A stretch of 55,344 nt of DNA, from assembly GCA_900769345.1 (NCBI GenBank), contig CAAGGJ010000061.1, positions 1 through 55,344 on the forward strand, in the 5' to 3' direction. Below the pieces are notes generated by a model, which ran no database searches, was not told where the DNA came from, and was given only the letters and a program-made list of their open reading frames with translations. Both the position numbers and the translations under genes were made by a program. The stretch comes from Bacteroidales bacterium (GTDB taxonomy: Bacteria; Bacteroidota; Bacteroidia; Bacteroidales; Muribaculaceae). Every line of letters begins with the position of its first letter. The first letter of the stretch is position 1. Below are positions 1-9,177 of this stretch, in pieces.

Positions 1-78
1 ACGTACGGTGGTGTGAGAGGTCGGTAAACGTGAAAGTAGGAGATAAAGCCTATTATTAGCGTTTACCTCCTACTCGAT
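1..78 (+). mobile_element. Group II intron 3' end (partial domain V and domain VI)
   Basis: The window opens in the 3' half of a group II intron domain V (ACGTACGGTGGTGTG, then GAGAGGTC). A domain VI-like hairpin follows, with outer stem GGTAAACG / CGTTTACC, and then a terminal TCCTACTCGAT. The same domain V string and a very similar terminal segment occur in inverted orientation at the right end of the window. Group II introns end in domains V and VI with a terminal AY, which fits an intron end at about base 78. The rest of the intron lies outside the window. The exact exon junction is inferred. Confidence 0.8.
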
Positions 79-235
79 TATAATAAGCGTATATTGCCAC
101 ATCGGCGATGCTTGCTGACAATATGTAAGTTAAATTTGGCATATTTTGTGTTTAGCCAGCCAAATATATGGTCTTTGTAGCTAAAATAGCTGATTATTTT
201 TACTTAATGATTAATGATATATCGTAAAGATTTGC

Positions 236-243
236 TATTTTTG
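236..243 (+). promoter_or_regulatory. Candidate -7 box for the rfb operon
   Basis: TATTTTTG fits the Bacteroidota -7 consensus TAnnTTTG and lies 29 bases before the rfbA ATG. No clear TTTG is seen at the expected upstream spacing, so this is a one-box call. Confidence 0.35.
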
Positions 244-272
244 TATTGATAACCCTCAAATAAATCAAATGC

Positions 273-1178
273 ATGAAAGGAATTGTTTTAGCCGGTGGTT
301 CAGGCACCAGACTATACCCTATAACTAAGGGCGTGAGCAAGCAAATGCTGCCCATCTACGACAAACCAATGGTGTATTATCCAATATCGGTACTTATGGA
401 GGCCGGTATACGCGATATACTTATTATCTCCACTCCACACGATTTGCCGGGTTTCAAGCGCCTTCTTGGCGATGGCTCTGACTATGGTGTTCGATTTGAA
501 TATGCCGAGCAACCATCGCCCGACGGCTTGGCGCAAGCATTTATTATAGGCGAAAAGTTTATAGGAAATGATTGTGTCTGCTTGGTGCTTGGCGATAATA
601 TTTTTCACGGCGCCGGATTTGCCCGATTGCTGAAGCAAGCTGTGCATAACGCCGAAAACGAGAATAAAGCCACCGTATTCGGTTATTGGGTTAATGATCC
701 GGAACGCTATGGCGTGGCTGAGTTTGACAACGAGGGACGATGCCTCTCGATTGAAGAAAAGCCGAAAAATCCCAAGAGCAATTATGCTGTGGTGGGACTA
801 TATTTCTACCCGAACAAGGTGGTGGAAGTGGCAAAAAACATTAAGCCCTCGGCAAGAGGTGAACTCGAAATAACCACAGTGAACCAACGCTTCCTTAATG
901 ATGGCGAATTGATGGTGGAGACATTAGAGAAAGGCTTTGCATGGCTTGATACAGGCACTCACGAATCGCTCTCTGAAGCTTCGACCTACATCGAGGTGAT
1001 AGAGAAACGCCAAGGACTTAAAGTGGCTTGCCTCGAGGGTATTGCATATCGTAGAGGCTGGATTGACGAAGAAAAAATGAGAAGTCTGGCTCAACCAATG
1101 ATAAAAAATCAATATGGACAATATTTGCTTAAGGTGATAGATGAAATTAAGCGCACCGGCAAAAGTATTATAGAATAA
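273..1178 (+). CDS. rfbA: Glucose-1-phosphate thymidylyltransferase
   Basis: Catalyses dTTP + glucose-1-phosphate to dTDP-glucose + PPi, the first step of dTDP-L-rhamnose synthesis in the cytoplasm. The 301-residue length is normal for RfbA/RmlA. The nucleotide-binding signature GGSGTRLYP is at residues 8-16, followed by the SKQ-type element, and the sugar-binding region has EQPSPDGLAQA and later WLDTGTHESL. It opens a same-strand rhamnose cluster. Its stop codon overlaps the rfbC start by one base (TAATG), which suggests translational coupling. The ATG start gives the canonical N-terminus MKGIVLAGG. Confidence 0.97.
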   Translation: MKGIVLAGGSGTRLYPITKGVSKQMLPIYDKPMVYYPISVLMEAGIRDILIISTPHDLPGFKRLLGDGSDYGVRFEYAEQPSPDGLAQAFIIGEKFIGNDCVCLVLGDNIFHGAGFARLLKQAVHNAENENKATVFGYWVNDPERYGVAEFDNEGRCLSIEEKPKNPKSNYAVVGLYFYPNKVVEVAKNIKPSARGELEITTVNQRFLNDGELMVETLEKGFAWLDTGTHESLSEASTYIEVIEKRQGLKVACLEGIAYRRGWIDEEKMRSLAQPMIKNQYGQYLLKVIDEIKRTGKSIIE

Positions 1179-1741
1179 TGGAAGTTATAACTACTGATAT
1201 AGCAGGGGTTTACATTATAGAACCTCGTGTGTTTGGAGATGCTCGCGGCTATTTCTTCGAAAGTTATTCAAAGCGCGAATTCGAGGAAAAAGTGGGCAAG
1301 ATAGATTTTGTTCAGGACAACGAAAGTATGTCGAAAAAAGGTGTGATGAGAGGATTGCATTTTCAGCGCCCGCCATTTGCTCAAAGCAAATTGGTGCGAT
1401 GCGTAAAGGGGAGCGTGCTCGATGTGGCTGTGGACATCCGCAAAGGTTCGCCTACCTATGGCAAACATGTGGCTGTGGAACTTACGGAGGAAAATCATCG
1501 ACAGTTTTTCATTCCACAAGGGTTTGCTCATGGATTTGTGGTGCTCAGCGATGTGGCTGTGTTTCAATATAAGTGCGACAATTTATACCACCCCGAAGCC
1601 GACGGTGGCATAAGCATTCTCGACGACAGTCTCGGCATTGATTGGAGAATATCTACCGAAAATGCCATTCTTAGCGAAAAGGATACTAAACATCCACTAC
1701 TCAAGGACTTCGATAGCCCTTTCGAATATAACGAAAAATAA
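1178..1741 (+). CDS. rfbC: dTDP-4-dehydrorhamnose 3,5-epimerase
   Basis: Third enzyme of the dTDP-L-rhamnose pathway; it epimerises C3 and C5 of dTDP-4-keto-6-deoxyglucose. The 187-residue length and cupin-type features match RmlC: MRGLHFQ, in which His61 fits the catalytic base, and the later VFQYKCDNLY segment with the expected tyrosines. The start overlaps the rfbA stop. rfbD follows after 21 bases, so the three genes look like one transcript. Confidence 0.96.
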   Translation: MEVITTDIAGVYIIEPRVFGDARGYFFESYSKREFEEKVGKIDFVQDNESMSKKGVMRGLHFQRPPFAQSKLVRCVKGSVLDVAVDIRKGSPTYGKHVAVELTEENHRQFFIPQGFAHGFVVLSDVAVFQYKCDNLYHPEADGGISILDDSLGIDWRISTENAILSEKDTKHPLLKDFDSPFEYNEK

Positions 1742-1762
1742 TTCTTTTAGCTTATTCATAAA

Positions 1763-2650
1763 ATGAATATACTTGTAACCGGTGCCAATGGTCAACTTGG
1801 TAATGAAATACGAATTGTGGCTCGAGAGTCGAGGCACAAATATATTTATACCGATGTCGTAGAAACCGACGGCAATCCCACCACACTACTCGACATCACT
1901 AATGCCGATGACGTGAAAGCTATTGTAGCAAATAAAAACATAGATGTAATTATCAACTGTGCTGCTTACACCAATGTCGACGCTGCAGAGGATAATGAGG
2001 CGCTTGCTCAGAAACTCAATTCCGAAGCTCCTGCTATATTGGCAAATGCTATGGCCGAAAAAGGCGGGTTACTCGTGCACATAAGCACCGACTATGTGTT
2101 TGGAGGCGACCCTTATAACACCCCATGTCGAGAAGACCAAAAAGGTACGCCTACCGGAGTGTATGGCGCAACCAAGCTTCGCGGCGAGGAACTTATTGCT
2201 GCTTCGGGTTGCAAATATTTGATTATTCGCACTGCTTGGCTGTATAGCGAATTTGGCAAAAATTTCGTAAAAACCATGCTCAACCTCACATCTACAAAGC
2301 CACAATTAAAGGTGGTGTTCGACCAAACAGGAACACCCACTTATGCTTACGATCTGGCAAAAGTGATTGTGAAAATTGTGGAGTCGAAGAAATTTGAGGG
2401 CAACGAAGGCATATATCATTACAGCAACGAAGGAGTATGCTCGTGGTACGATTTTACTAAGATTATCGCCAAAATGGCAGGTCACACTGAGTGCGACATA
2501 CAGCCGTGTCATAGTAGCGAATTTCCAAGCAAAGTGGTGCGCCCAAGCTACTCGGTGCTCGATAAAAGTAAGATAAAAAGAGTGTTTGGCTTGAGCATAC
2601 CATATTGGACTGATTCTCTAAGAATATGCATTCAAAATATTAAACAATAA
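1763..2650 (+). CDS. rfbD: dTDP-4-dehydrorhamnose reductase
   Basis: Final, NAD(P)H-dependent step to dTDP-L-rhamnose. It is a 295-residue extended short-chain dehydrogenase with the Rossmann motif GANGQLGNE at residues 7-15, a STDYVFGG segment, and the catalytic pair in YGATKLRGE (YxxxK). Length and motif order are normal for RmlD. The next gene is a pyrophosphatase and not rfbB, which lies about 2.3 kb further on. Confidence 0.96.
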   Translation: MNILVTGANGQLGNEIRIVARESRHKYIYTDVVETDGNPTTLLDITNADDVKAIVANKNIDVIINCAAYTNVDAAEDNEALAQKLNSEAPAILANAMAEKGGLLVHISTDYVFGGDPYNTPCREDQKGTPTGVYGATKLRGEELIAASGCKYLIIRTAWLYSEFGKNFVKTMLNLTSTKPQLKVVFDQTGTPTYAYDLAKVIVKIVESKKFEGNEGIYHYSNEGVCSWYDFTKIIAKMAGHTECDIQPCHSSEFPSKVVRPSYSVLDKSKIKRVFGLSIPYWTDSLRICIQNIKQ

Positions 2651-2688
2651 TAAATTAACTCTTTATTAACCATATTAAATTTTAAGTC

Positions 2689-4893
2689 ATGAATAATATT
2701 CCTGAAGTATTTTGGCTTGTGCCGGTGGCGTCGATAGTAGCGCTGGCAATGGCATGGTATTTCTTCAAGACTATGATGAAGTCCGACGAAGGAACACCAC
2801 GAATGAGAGAAATAGCAGAGTATGTACGAAAGGGCGCTATGGCATACCTAAAGCAGCAATACAGGGTGGTGTTGATAGTATTTGTGATTCTTGCAGTGCT
2901 GTTTGCTTTTATGGCATATGTGCTGAAGGTGCAAAATCCATGGGTTCCTTTTGCATTTATCACAGGCGGTTTGTTCTCCGGTTTGGCAGGCTTCTTCGGT
3001 ATGAAGACAGCCACTTATGCTTCAGGCCGCACCGCCAATGCTGCACGCAAGGGCTTAGATGCCGGTCTTAAGATAGCATTCCGTTCGGGAGCTGTTATGG
3101 GCTTGGTGGTAGTAGGTCTCGGTTTGCTCGACATCGCCATCTGGTTCGTGGTGCTCAATGCTTTCTATCATGGTGAGTCTACAGCTCTTATTACCATCAC
3201 CACTACAATGCTTACCTTCGGTATGGGCGCATCTACTCAAGCCTTGTTTGCGAGAGTGGGTGGCGGTATCTACACCAAGGCAGCCGATGTTGGCGCCGAC
3301 ATCGTAGGTAAGGTGGAAGCTGATATTCCCGAAGACGATCCTCGCAATCCGGCAACAATTGCCGACAATGTGGGTGACAATGTGGGCGACGTAGCCGGTA
3401 TGGGTGCCGACTTGTACGAAAGTTACTGCGGCAGTATTCTTTCTACTGCTGCTCTCGGTGCCACAGCATTTGCCATGAATCCTACTATGCAAGTTAAGGC
3501 AGTGGTGGCTCCTATGATTATTGCCGCTGTGGGTATTTTCTTGTCGTTGATAGGTATTTTCTTGGTAAGAACCAAGGAGGGTGCTACAATGAAGGATCTT
3601 TTGCGCTCTCTTTCGTTGGGTACAAATGTGAGTGCGGTGCTTATTGCTATTGCCACATTCGTAATTCTTTATTTACTTGAAATAGAAAATTGGGTAGGCG
3701 TATCGTTCTCGGTAATTACAGGTCTATTGGCTGGTGTAATTATTGGTCAAGCCACCGAATATTATACAAGTCATAGTTATAAACCAACTCAAAAGATTGC
3801 CGAAGCCGGACAAACCGGTAGTGCTACCGTTATCATTAAGGGTATTGGTACGGGTATGATTTCTACTTGTATTCCGGTATTGACAATAGGCGTAGCCATT
3901 ATGTTGAGCTATATGTGCGCCAATGGTTTCGACCTCTCTATGAGCGCCGACAGCATTTCGCGCGGCCTTTATGGTATAGGTGTGGCAGCAGTGGGTATGC
4001 TTTCTACATTAGGCATTACACTTGCCACCGATGCTTATGGCCCGATTGCCGACAACGCTGGTGGCAATGCCGAAATGAGTGAACTCGGAGAAGAAATACG
4101 TCATCGCACCGATGCACTCGATGCGCTTGGTAACACCACAGCAGCCACAGGAAAGGGTTTTGCTATAGGTAGTGCTGCACTTACTGCTCTTGCGCTCTTG
4201 GCATCGTATGTAGAAGAGATAAAGATAGCTATGGTGAGAGTAGCCGAAGAAGGGCACCAATTTATCGATGCAGCAGGTAATATATTCAATCCTGCTACAG
4301 CTTCAATGCCCGACTTTATGAATTTCTTCCAAGTGACTTTGATGAATCCCAAGGTGCTTGTAGGTGCATTTATTGGTGCAATGGCAGCATTCTTGTTCTG
4401 TGGTTTGACAATGGAAGCGGTAGGTCGCGCTGCTCAAAAGATGGTAGAAGAAGTTCGCCGTCAGTTACGCACCATTAAGGGTATTATGGAAGGCACCGCA
4501 ACTCCCGACTATGGTCGTTGCGTGGAAATTTCCACTCAGGCAGCCCAACATGAGATGATAATACCGGCTGTATTGGCAATTATCATTCCTATCGTGGTAG
4601 GTATAGTATTGGGCGTGGCCGGTGTTCTTGGTCTCTTGGTAGGTGGTTTGGCAGCTGGTTTCACTTTGGCAGTGTTTATGGCAAATGCCGGTGGTGCATG
4701 GGACAACGCCAAGAAGATGATTGAAGAAGGCAACTTCGGTGGCAAGGGTAGTTTTAGCCACAAGGCCACAATTGTGGGCGACACTGTTGGCGATCCATTT
4801 AAGGATACATCAGGTCCGAGCCTTAACATTCTTATCAAGCTTATGTCGATGGTAAGTATAGTTATGGCAGGCTTGACTGTGGCATTTATGTAA
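2689..4893 (+). CDS. hppA: Membrane-bound ion-pumping pyrophosphatase, K+-dependent type
   Basis: Hydrolyses cytoplasmic PPi and uses the energy to pump Na+ and/or H+ across the inner membrane. The 734-residue polytopic protein carries the family catalytic sequences DVGADIVGKVE (residues 200-210) and DNVGDNVGDVAGMGAD (226-241), and GGAWDNAKK near the C-terminus. The segment GNTTAATGKG (481-490) has Ala at the position where K+-independent enzymes have Lys, so a K+-dependent enzyme is expected. Characterised K+-dependent Bacteroides enzymes can pump both Na+ and H+; ion specificity here is inference. It sits inside the rhamnose cluster, downstream of PPi-producing RfbA, with only 38 bases after rfbD. 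Confidence 0.96.
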   Translation: MNNIPEVFWLVPVASIVALAMAWYFFKTMMKSDEGTPRMREIAEYVRKGAMAYLKQQYRVVLIVFVILAVLFAFMAYVLKVQNPWVPFAFITGGLFSGLAGFFGMKTATYASGRTANAARKGLDAGLKIAFRSGAVMGLVVVGLGLLDIAIWFVVLNAFYHGESTALITITTTMLTFGMGASTQALFARVGGGIYTKAADVGADIVGKVEADIPEDDPRNPATIADNVGDNVGDVAGMGADLYESYCGSILSTAALGATAFAMNPTMQVKAVVAPMIIAAVGIFLSLIGIFLVRTKEGATMKDLLRSLSLGTNVSAVLIAIATFVILYLLEIENWVGVSFSVITGLLAGVIIGQATEYYTSHSYKPTQKIAEAGQTGSATVIIKGIGTGMISTCIPVLTIGVAIMLSYMCANGFDLSMSADSISRGLYGIGVAAVGMLSTLGITLATDAYGPIADNAGGNAEMSELGEEIRHRTDALDALGNTTAATGKGFAIGSAALTALALLASYVEEIKIAMVRVAEEGHQFIDAAGNIFNPATASMPDFMNFFQVTLMNPKVLVGAFIGAMAAFLFCGLTMEAVGRAAQKMVEEVRRQLRTIKGIMEGTATPDYGRCVEISTQAAQHEMIIPAVLAIIIPIVVGIVLGVAGVLGLLVGGLAAGFTLAVFMANAGGAWDNAKKMIEEGNFGGKGSFSHKATIVGDTVGDPFKDTSGPSLNILIKLMSMVSIVMAGLTVAFM

Positions 4894-4967
4894 TCGTAAT
4901 AATTTTTGTTGTGAGATTCTCAATAAAGAGCGCTTCGATTCCGTTAAATAGATAAAACCTACTGAAT

Positions 4968-6107
4968 ATGGAATTTAAAAGAAATATAGTGATAACCGGT
5001 GGTGCAGGGTTTATAGGCAGCCATGTGGTGAGATTGTTTGTTAACAAATATCCCGACTATAAGATTATCAATCTCGACAAATTGACCTATGCCGGCAATT
5101 TGGCAAACTTAAAAGATGTGGAAGGAAAGCCTAACTATAAGTTTGTGAAAATGGATATTTGCGATTTCGACGCTTTCTATCGATTGATGAACGATGAAAG
5201 AATCGACGGCATAATTCACCTTGCAGCCGAAAGTCATGTCGACCGTTCGATAAAGGATCCTTTTACATTTGCGCGAACCAATGTAATGGGCACTTTGTCA
5301 CTACTTCAAGCGGCAAAGCTTTATTGGGAATCTCTTCCTGAGCGCTATGAGGGCAAGCGATTTTATCACATTTCCACCGACGAAGTATACGGAGCCCTGG
5401 AGATGACTCGCCCCGAGGGTGTGGAGTCGCCATTTACCACTGCTGCATCGTCGCAGCATCACCATGCCTATGGCGAAGAGTTTTTCTTGGAAACAACAAA
5501 ATACAATCCCCATAGTCCTTACAGTGCAAGCAAGGCAAGTAGCGACCATTTTGTGCGTGCTTTCCACGACACTTATGGCATGCCCACCATTGTTACCAAC
5601 TGCTCGAATAACTATGGGCCGTATCAATTTCCCGAAAAACTTATTCCGTTGTTTATCAACAATATTCGCCACCGTAAACCTTTGCCGGTATACGGAAAGG
5701 GCGAAAATGTGAGAGACTGGTTGTATGTCGAGGACCATGCGCGTGCCATCGATGTGATTTTTCACAATGGCAAAGTGGCTGAAACATATAATATAGGCGG
5801 ATTTAACGAGTGGAAGAATATTGACATTATAAAGGTGGTGATTAACACCGTTGACCGCCTTTTGGGCAGGACTGAAGGTGAAGATATGAATCTTATTACC
5901 TATGTAACAGATCGTTTGGGTCACGATGCTCGTTATGCCATCGATTCTCGTAAACTGCAAGCTGAATTGGGCTGGGAACCATCGCTGCAATTTGAGGAAG
6001 GTATAGAGAAAACCGTGAAATGGTATCTCGAAAATCAAGAATGGATGGACAACATAACCTCAGGCGAATATGAAAAATATTACGAGGACATGTACAAAAA
6101 TCGATAA
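4968..6107 (+). CDS. rfbB: dTDP-glucose 4,6-dehydratase
   Basis: Second step of dTDP-L-rhamnose synthesis: NAD+-dependent conversion of dTDP-glucose to the 4-keto-6-deoxy sugar. The Rossmann motif GGAGFIGSHV is at residues 10-19, STDEVYG is present, and the catalytic YxxxK is in YSASKASSDH. At 379 residues it is longer than the usual 350 or so. The extra residues lie between STDEVYG and HSPYSASK and are rich in Ser and His (TTAASSQHHHAYGEE), apparently a surface loop. It is separated from rfbD by hppA but on the same strand. A hairpin terminator follows. Confidence 0.96.
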   Translation: MEFKRNIVITGGAGFIGSHVVRLFVNKYPDYKIINLDKLTYAGNLANLKDVEGKPNYKFVKMDICDFDAFYRLMNDERIDGIIHLAAESHVDRSIKDPFTFARTNVMGTLSLLQAAKLYWESLPERYEGKRFYHISTDEVYGALEMTRPEGVESPFTTAASSQHHHAYGEEFFLETTKYNPHSPYSASKASSDHFVRAFHDTYGMPTIVTNCSNNYGPYQFPEKLIPLFINNIRHRKPLPVYGKGENVRDWLYVEDHARAIDVIFHNGKVAETYNIGGFNEWKNIDIIKVVINTVDRLLGRTEGEDMNLITYVTDRLGHDARYAIDSRKLQAELGWEPSLQFEEGIEKTVKWYLENQEWMDNITSGEYEKYYEDMYKNR

Positions 6108-6134
6108 CATTTTGTCGAAATAATGCATTACAAC

Positions 6135-6174
6135 AATCCGAGATGGGTCAATAACTTATCTCGGATTATTTTTT
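6135..6174 (+). terminator. Rho-independent terminator after rfbB
   Basis: The perfect 10-base inverted repeat AATCCGAGAT / ATCTCGGATT has a 13-base loop and is followed by ATTTTTT. It lies 28 bases after the rfbB stop and closes the rhamnose-hppA transcript. Confidence 0.85.
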
Positions 6175-6219
6175 GTTTCGAAATTGGTGTAATATAACAG
6201 ATATGCCGAATAATTGTTG

Positions 6220-6227
6220 TATTTTTG
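6220..6227 (+). promoter_or_regulatory. Candidate -7 box for the glycosylphosphotransferase gene
   Basis: TATTTTTG matches TAnnTTTG. It lies downstream of the rfbB terminator and 56 bases before the next ATG. No strong -33 element was found. Confidence 0.35.
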
Positions 6228-6283
6228 TATGTTTAAATATTAACTGACAAAAATAATTAGGAAAAGATAACAACACGACGAAT

Positions 6284-7687
6284 ATGAGTGGACAAATAAG
6301 AGTAACATCTCGATACAGCAGCTTGCTTATCTACTTCGTAATGTTTGTAGAGGTAGTAATATGCGGTGGTTTGTTTTCGATATTTGCATCCTATAGAGGT
6401 TCGGACTTCGGTACTGAATTTTTGCAGTCGATGTCGGTAATTTGCACCATATATTTTGCTGTAACAATAGAGGGCGGTGTGAATCTGCATATGCGTAGAT
6501 CGAAGGATTACGAAGTACTGCTTACCGTGCTTAAAAATGTGTTTTATTTCTCGGTTTTGAGCGTGTTTATTCTGCACATTGGACGTTTCTACACATTCAG
6601 TTGGCCTTATTATTTGCTCTATTTGACCGTGATGTTTGTGCTTTTGCTGATGTTTCGCTATTCGGTGCGTGCATTCGCAAAATTCTACCACCAGTTGCCG
6701 GGCAATCGTCGCAAAGTGGTGATGATAGGGTGTACCGACAATAATGAGGCTCTTTACGAAGAGCTTTCAAATGACAAATCACGAGGTTTCGATGTGTTGG
6801 GTTATTTCGACGATAATCAAATGAGTGGATTTGCGGGTTTAACCTATTTAGGTCGTTTGGACGATGCAATCGATTATTTCAGAAGCCATAGCGGCATTCA
6901 GGAAGTGTATTGCAGCATCAAGCCCGACTATCGCAACGACCTGGTAGAGAGCATAATTAAATATTGTGAGAACAATTTTATGTACTACTACAGCGTGCCA
7001 TGCATGAATTATTATTTGCACCAACGCATGCACCTCAATGTGATAGGGTCGATTCCATATATGAATTTCTTTCAAGACCCATTGCAGACCACATCCAATC
7101 GTTTCATAAAGCGTGCTTTCGACATTGTGGTGTCGGCGTTATTCTTGGTGACAATATTCCCGTGGATGTTTCTGATAGTGGCAGCTATCACCAAACTCAC
7201 TATGCCGGGTCCAGTGTTCTTCTGTCAAAAACGAAATGGTATCAATGGCAAGGAATTTACGATGTATAAATTCCGCAGCATGAAGGTCAACAACGAAAGC
7301 GACACTCTACAAGCCACAAAAGACGATCCTCGAAAGACATGGTGGGGGAATGTTCTTCGTCGAACAAACATAGATGAAATTCCACAATTCATCAATGTTT
7401 TGAAAGGCGATATGAGCGTGGTGGGACCGCGTCCGCATATGCTCAAGCACACCGAAGAATACTCAAAGATTATCGACCACTATATGATTCGTCACTATAT
7501 CAAGCCGGGTATCACCGGATGGAGCCAAGTGACCGGTTTTAGAGGTGAAACCAAAGAAATCGGGCAGATGGTGGGCAGAGTGAAAGGCGATATATGGTAT
7601 ATGGAGCACTGGAGCATTTGGCTCGACCTATATATTATTCTTCGCACTGTATACAATGCTGTAATAGGTGACAAGAATGCGTATTAA
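6284..7687 (+). CDS. Polyprenyl-phosphate sugar-1-phosphate transferase (WcaJ/WbaP/CpsE type)
   Basis: Predicted inner-membrane enzyme that moves a sugar-1-phosphate from a nucleotide sugar to undecaprenyl phosphate, the priming step of capsule, exopolysaccharide or O-antigen synthesis. The 467-residue protein has four or five N-terminal membrane segments (about 10-130), a nucleotide-binding-like central domain (RRKVVMIGCTDNNEA), and the conserved C-terminal catalytic domain: KRAFDIVVSALFL, PGPVFFCQKRNG, MYKFRSMKV, RRTNIDEIPQF and VVGPRP. The neighbouring rhamnose genes fit a surface glycan role. The sugar transferred cannot be read from the sequence. Confidence 0.92.
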   Translation: MSGQIRVTSRYSSLLIYFVMFVEVVICGGLFSIFASYRGSDFGTEFLQSMSVICTIYFAVTIEGGVNLHMRRSKDYEVLLTVLKNVFYFSVLSVFILHIGRFYTFSWPYYLLYLTVMFVLLLMFRYSVRAFAKFYHQLPGNRRKVVMIGCTDNNEALYEELSNDKSRGFDVLGYFDDNQMSGFAGLTYLGRLDDAIDYFRSHSGIQEVYCSIKPDYRNDLVESIIKYCENNFMYYYSVPCMNYYLHQRMHLNVIGSIPYMNFFQDPLQTTSNRFIKRAFDIVVSALFLVTIFPWMFLIVAAITKLTMPGPVFFCQKRNGINGKEFTMYKFRSMKVNNESDTLQATKDDPRKTWWGNVLRRTNIDEIPQFINVLKGDMSVVGPRPHMLKHTEEYSKIIDHYMIRHYIKPGITGWSQVTGFRGETKEIGQMVGRVKGDIWYMEHWSIWLDLYIILRTVYNAVIGDKNAY

Positions 7688-7741
7688 TGACTTGATTTAC
7701 GTCAGCTTTAGGTTTAAAATTTAAAGAAAAGGTATAAAGAA

Positions 7742-9172
7742 TTGAAAAACAGAAACGTATTACCATCGGTTAAGTTGTCGATAGTACCCATTGTGCTGTT
7801 GATAGTGATTATTTTGGGTATTATGATGATGCTTGGAGCCGATAATGTGCTTAATTACAGCAGTTATGTGTTGTTTGCCATGGCTGTATTCACTCTCATA
7901 TTATCGCGAGTGTTTCACCCATGCCGATGGTTGCTTTTACGCAAAGGGATAGGCGAGAGTGCTCGTCAGATATTGCCTGCCATACCCATACTGATACTTA
8001 TCTCCACCATATCAGCCACATGGATGCTTGGTGGCATTGTGCCCACTATCATCGATTACGGATTGCGTGTGCTTAATCCACAGGCATTTCTTGTAATTGC
8101 TTGCTTGGTGTGCTCGGTGATATCGGTGCTTGTGGGCAGCAGTTGGACCACTTGCGCTACAATAGGTGTGGCATTTATGGGTATAGGTGCAGTGCTTGGT
8201 TACAATCCGGCTTGCACTGCAGGAGCAGTAATTTCGGGAGCATATTTTGGCGATAAGATTTCCCCACTATCCGATACCACTATACTCGCATCGTCTACAG
8301 TAGGGGTTAATCTCTTTTCACACGTCAAATATTTGATGGTAACCACCTTGCCATCGTTATTTATAGCTCTTATCGTGTTTGCTATAATTGGTTTTACCAC
8401 CGATATCACCGATTCTATAGAAACTAATGAAATGTTGCAACAACTCGATGCCACATTTCATATGTCGCCATGGCTGCTTCTGGCACCGGTGATTACATGC
8501 GCTCTAATAGTGATGCGTGTGAAGGTGCTTATTACGCTTTGCATCAGCACATTGGTGGGATTGGCAAGTTTGTTCTTTGCCCAACCGCATATTTTTGCCG
8601 AACTCTCTGCCGAATGTGGTGCTGTAATGGCTGTGGTGAAACTTCTCTGCACAAGCACCGTAATTGAGACCGGAGATGAGATGCTCAACAACCTTGTGAG
8701 TACTAGTGGCATAGAAGGTATGTTAGAAACCATAAAACTTGTGCTCTGCGCAATGCTTTTCGGTAGCACATTGCTCGGCACGGGTATGCTATCGAGCATC
8801 ACGCACTCGTTGGCACGCCGACTTTCGGGGTTAAGAAAAGTGGTGTCGACCACAGTTGGCACCGGATTGGTGGTGAATGCCTGTACAGGCGACCAATACC
8901 TCTCGCTTATCATTGTAGGCAATCTGTATAAGAACCTATATGCCAAGTGTGGACTCGAACCGCGATTGCTAAGCCGCTCGCTCGAAGATTCCATATCTGT
9001 GACTTCGGTTCTTATACCATGGAACTCTTGTGGCATGACCCAATCGACTGTGCTTGGCGTGAGCACTTTCCATTACCTGCCTTACTGCGTGTTTAATTAT
9101 TTATGTCCGATTATGTCGATTGTAATAGCAGCAATCGGTTTGAAAATTTATAGAAATATCAACTCTTTATAG
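7742..9172 (+). CDS. Na+/H+ antiporter, NhaC family
   Basis: Predicted inner-membrane antiporter of the NhaC / ion-transporter superfamily with 476 residues and about 11-12 hydrophobic segments. The diagnostic stretch SGAYFGDKISPLSDTT fits the NhaC-type GDKxSPLSDT motif, and a second conserved block has VLIPWNSCG near residue 420. The start is TTG at 7742. An in-frame stop lies at 7715-7717, and the first internal ATG is at codon 28 and would remove most of membrane segment 1, so TTG is preferred. Substrate (Na+/H+, possibly lactate/malate exchange as in some relatives) is inferred only from the family. Confidence 0.88.
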   Translation: MKNRNVLPSVKLSIVPIVLLIVIILGIMMMLGADNVLNYSSYVLFAMAVFTLILSRVFHPCRWLLLRKGIGESARQILPAIPILILISTISATWMLGGIVPTIIDYGLRVLNPQAFLVIACLVCSVISVLVGSSWTTCATIGVAFMGIGAVLGYNPACTAGAVISGAYFGDKISPLSDTTILASSTVGVNLFSHVKYLMVTTLPSLFIALIVFAIIGFTTDITDSIETNEMLQQLDATFHMSPWLLLAPVITCALIVMRVKVLITLCISTLVGLASLFFAQPHIFAELSAECGAVMAVVKLLCTSTVIETGDEMLNNLVSTSGIEGMLETIKLVLCAMLFGSTLLGTGMLSSITHSLARRLSGLRKVVSTTVGTGLVVNACTGDQYLSLIIVGNLYKNLYAKCGLEPRLLSRSLEDSISVTSVLIPWNSCGMTQSTVLGVSTFHYLPYCVFNYLCPIMSIVIAAIGLKIYRNINSL

Positions 9173-9177
9173 CACTT

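Noticed and set aside
5301..6038. A 245-codon open frame on the minus strand
   Set aside because: It is antisense to rfbB, which is clearly coding.
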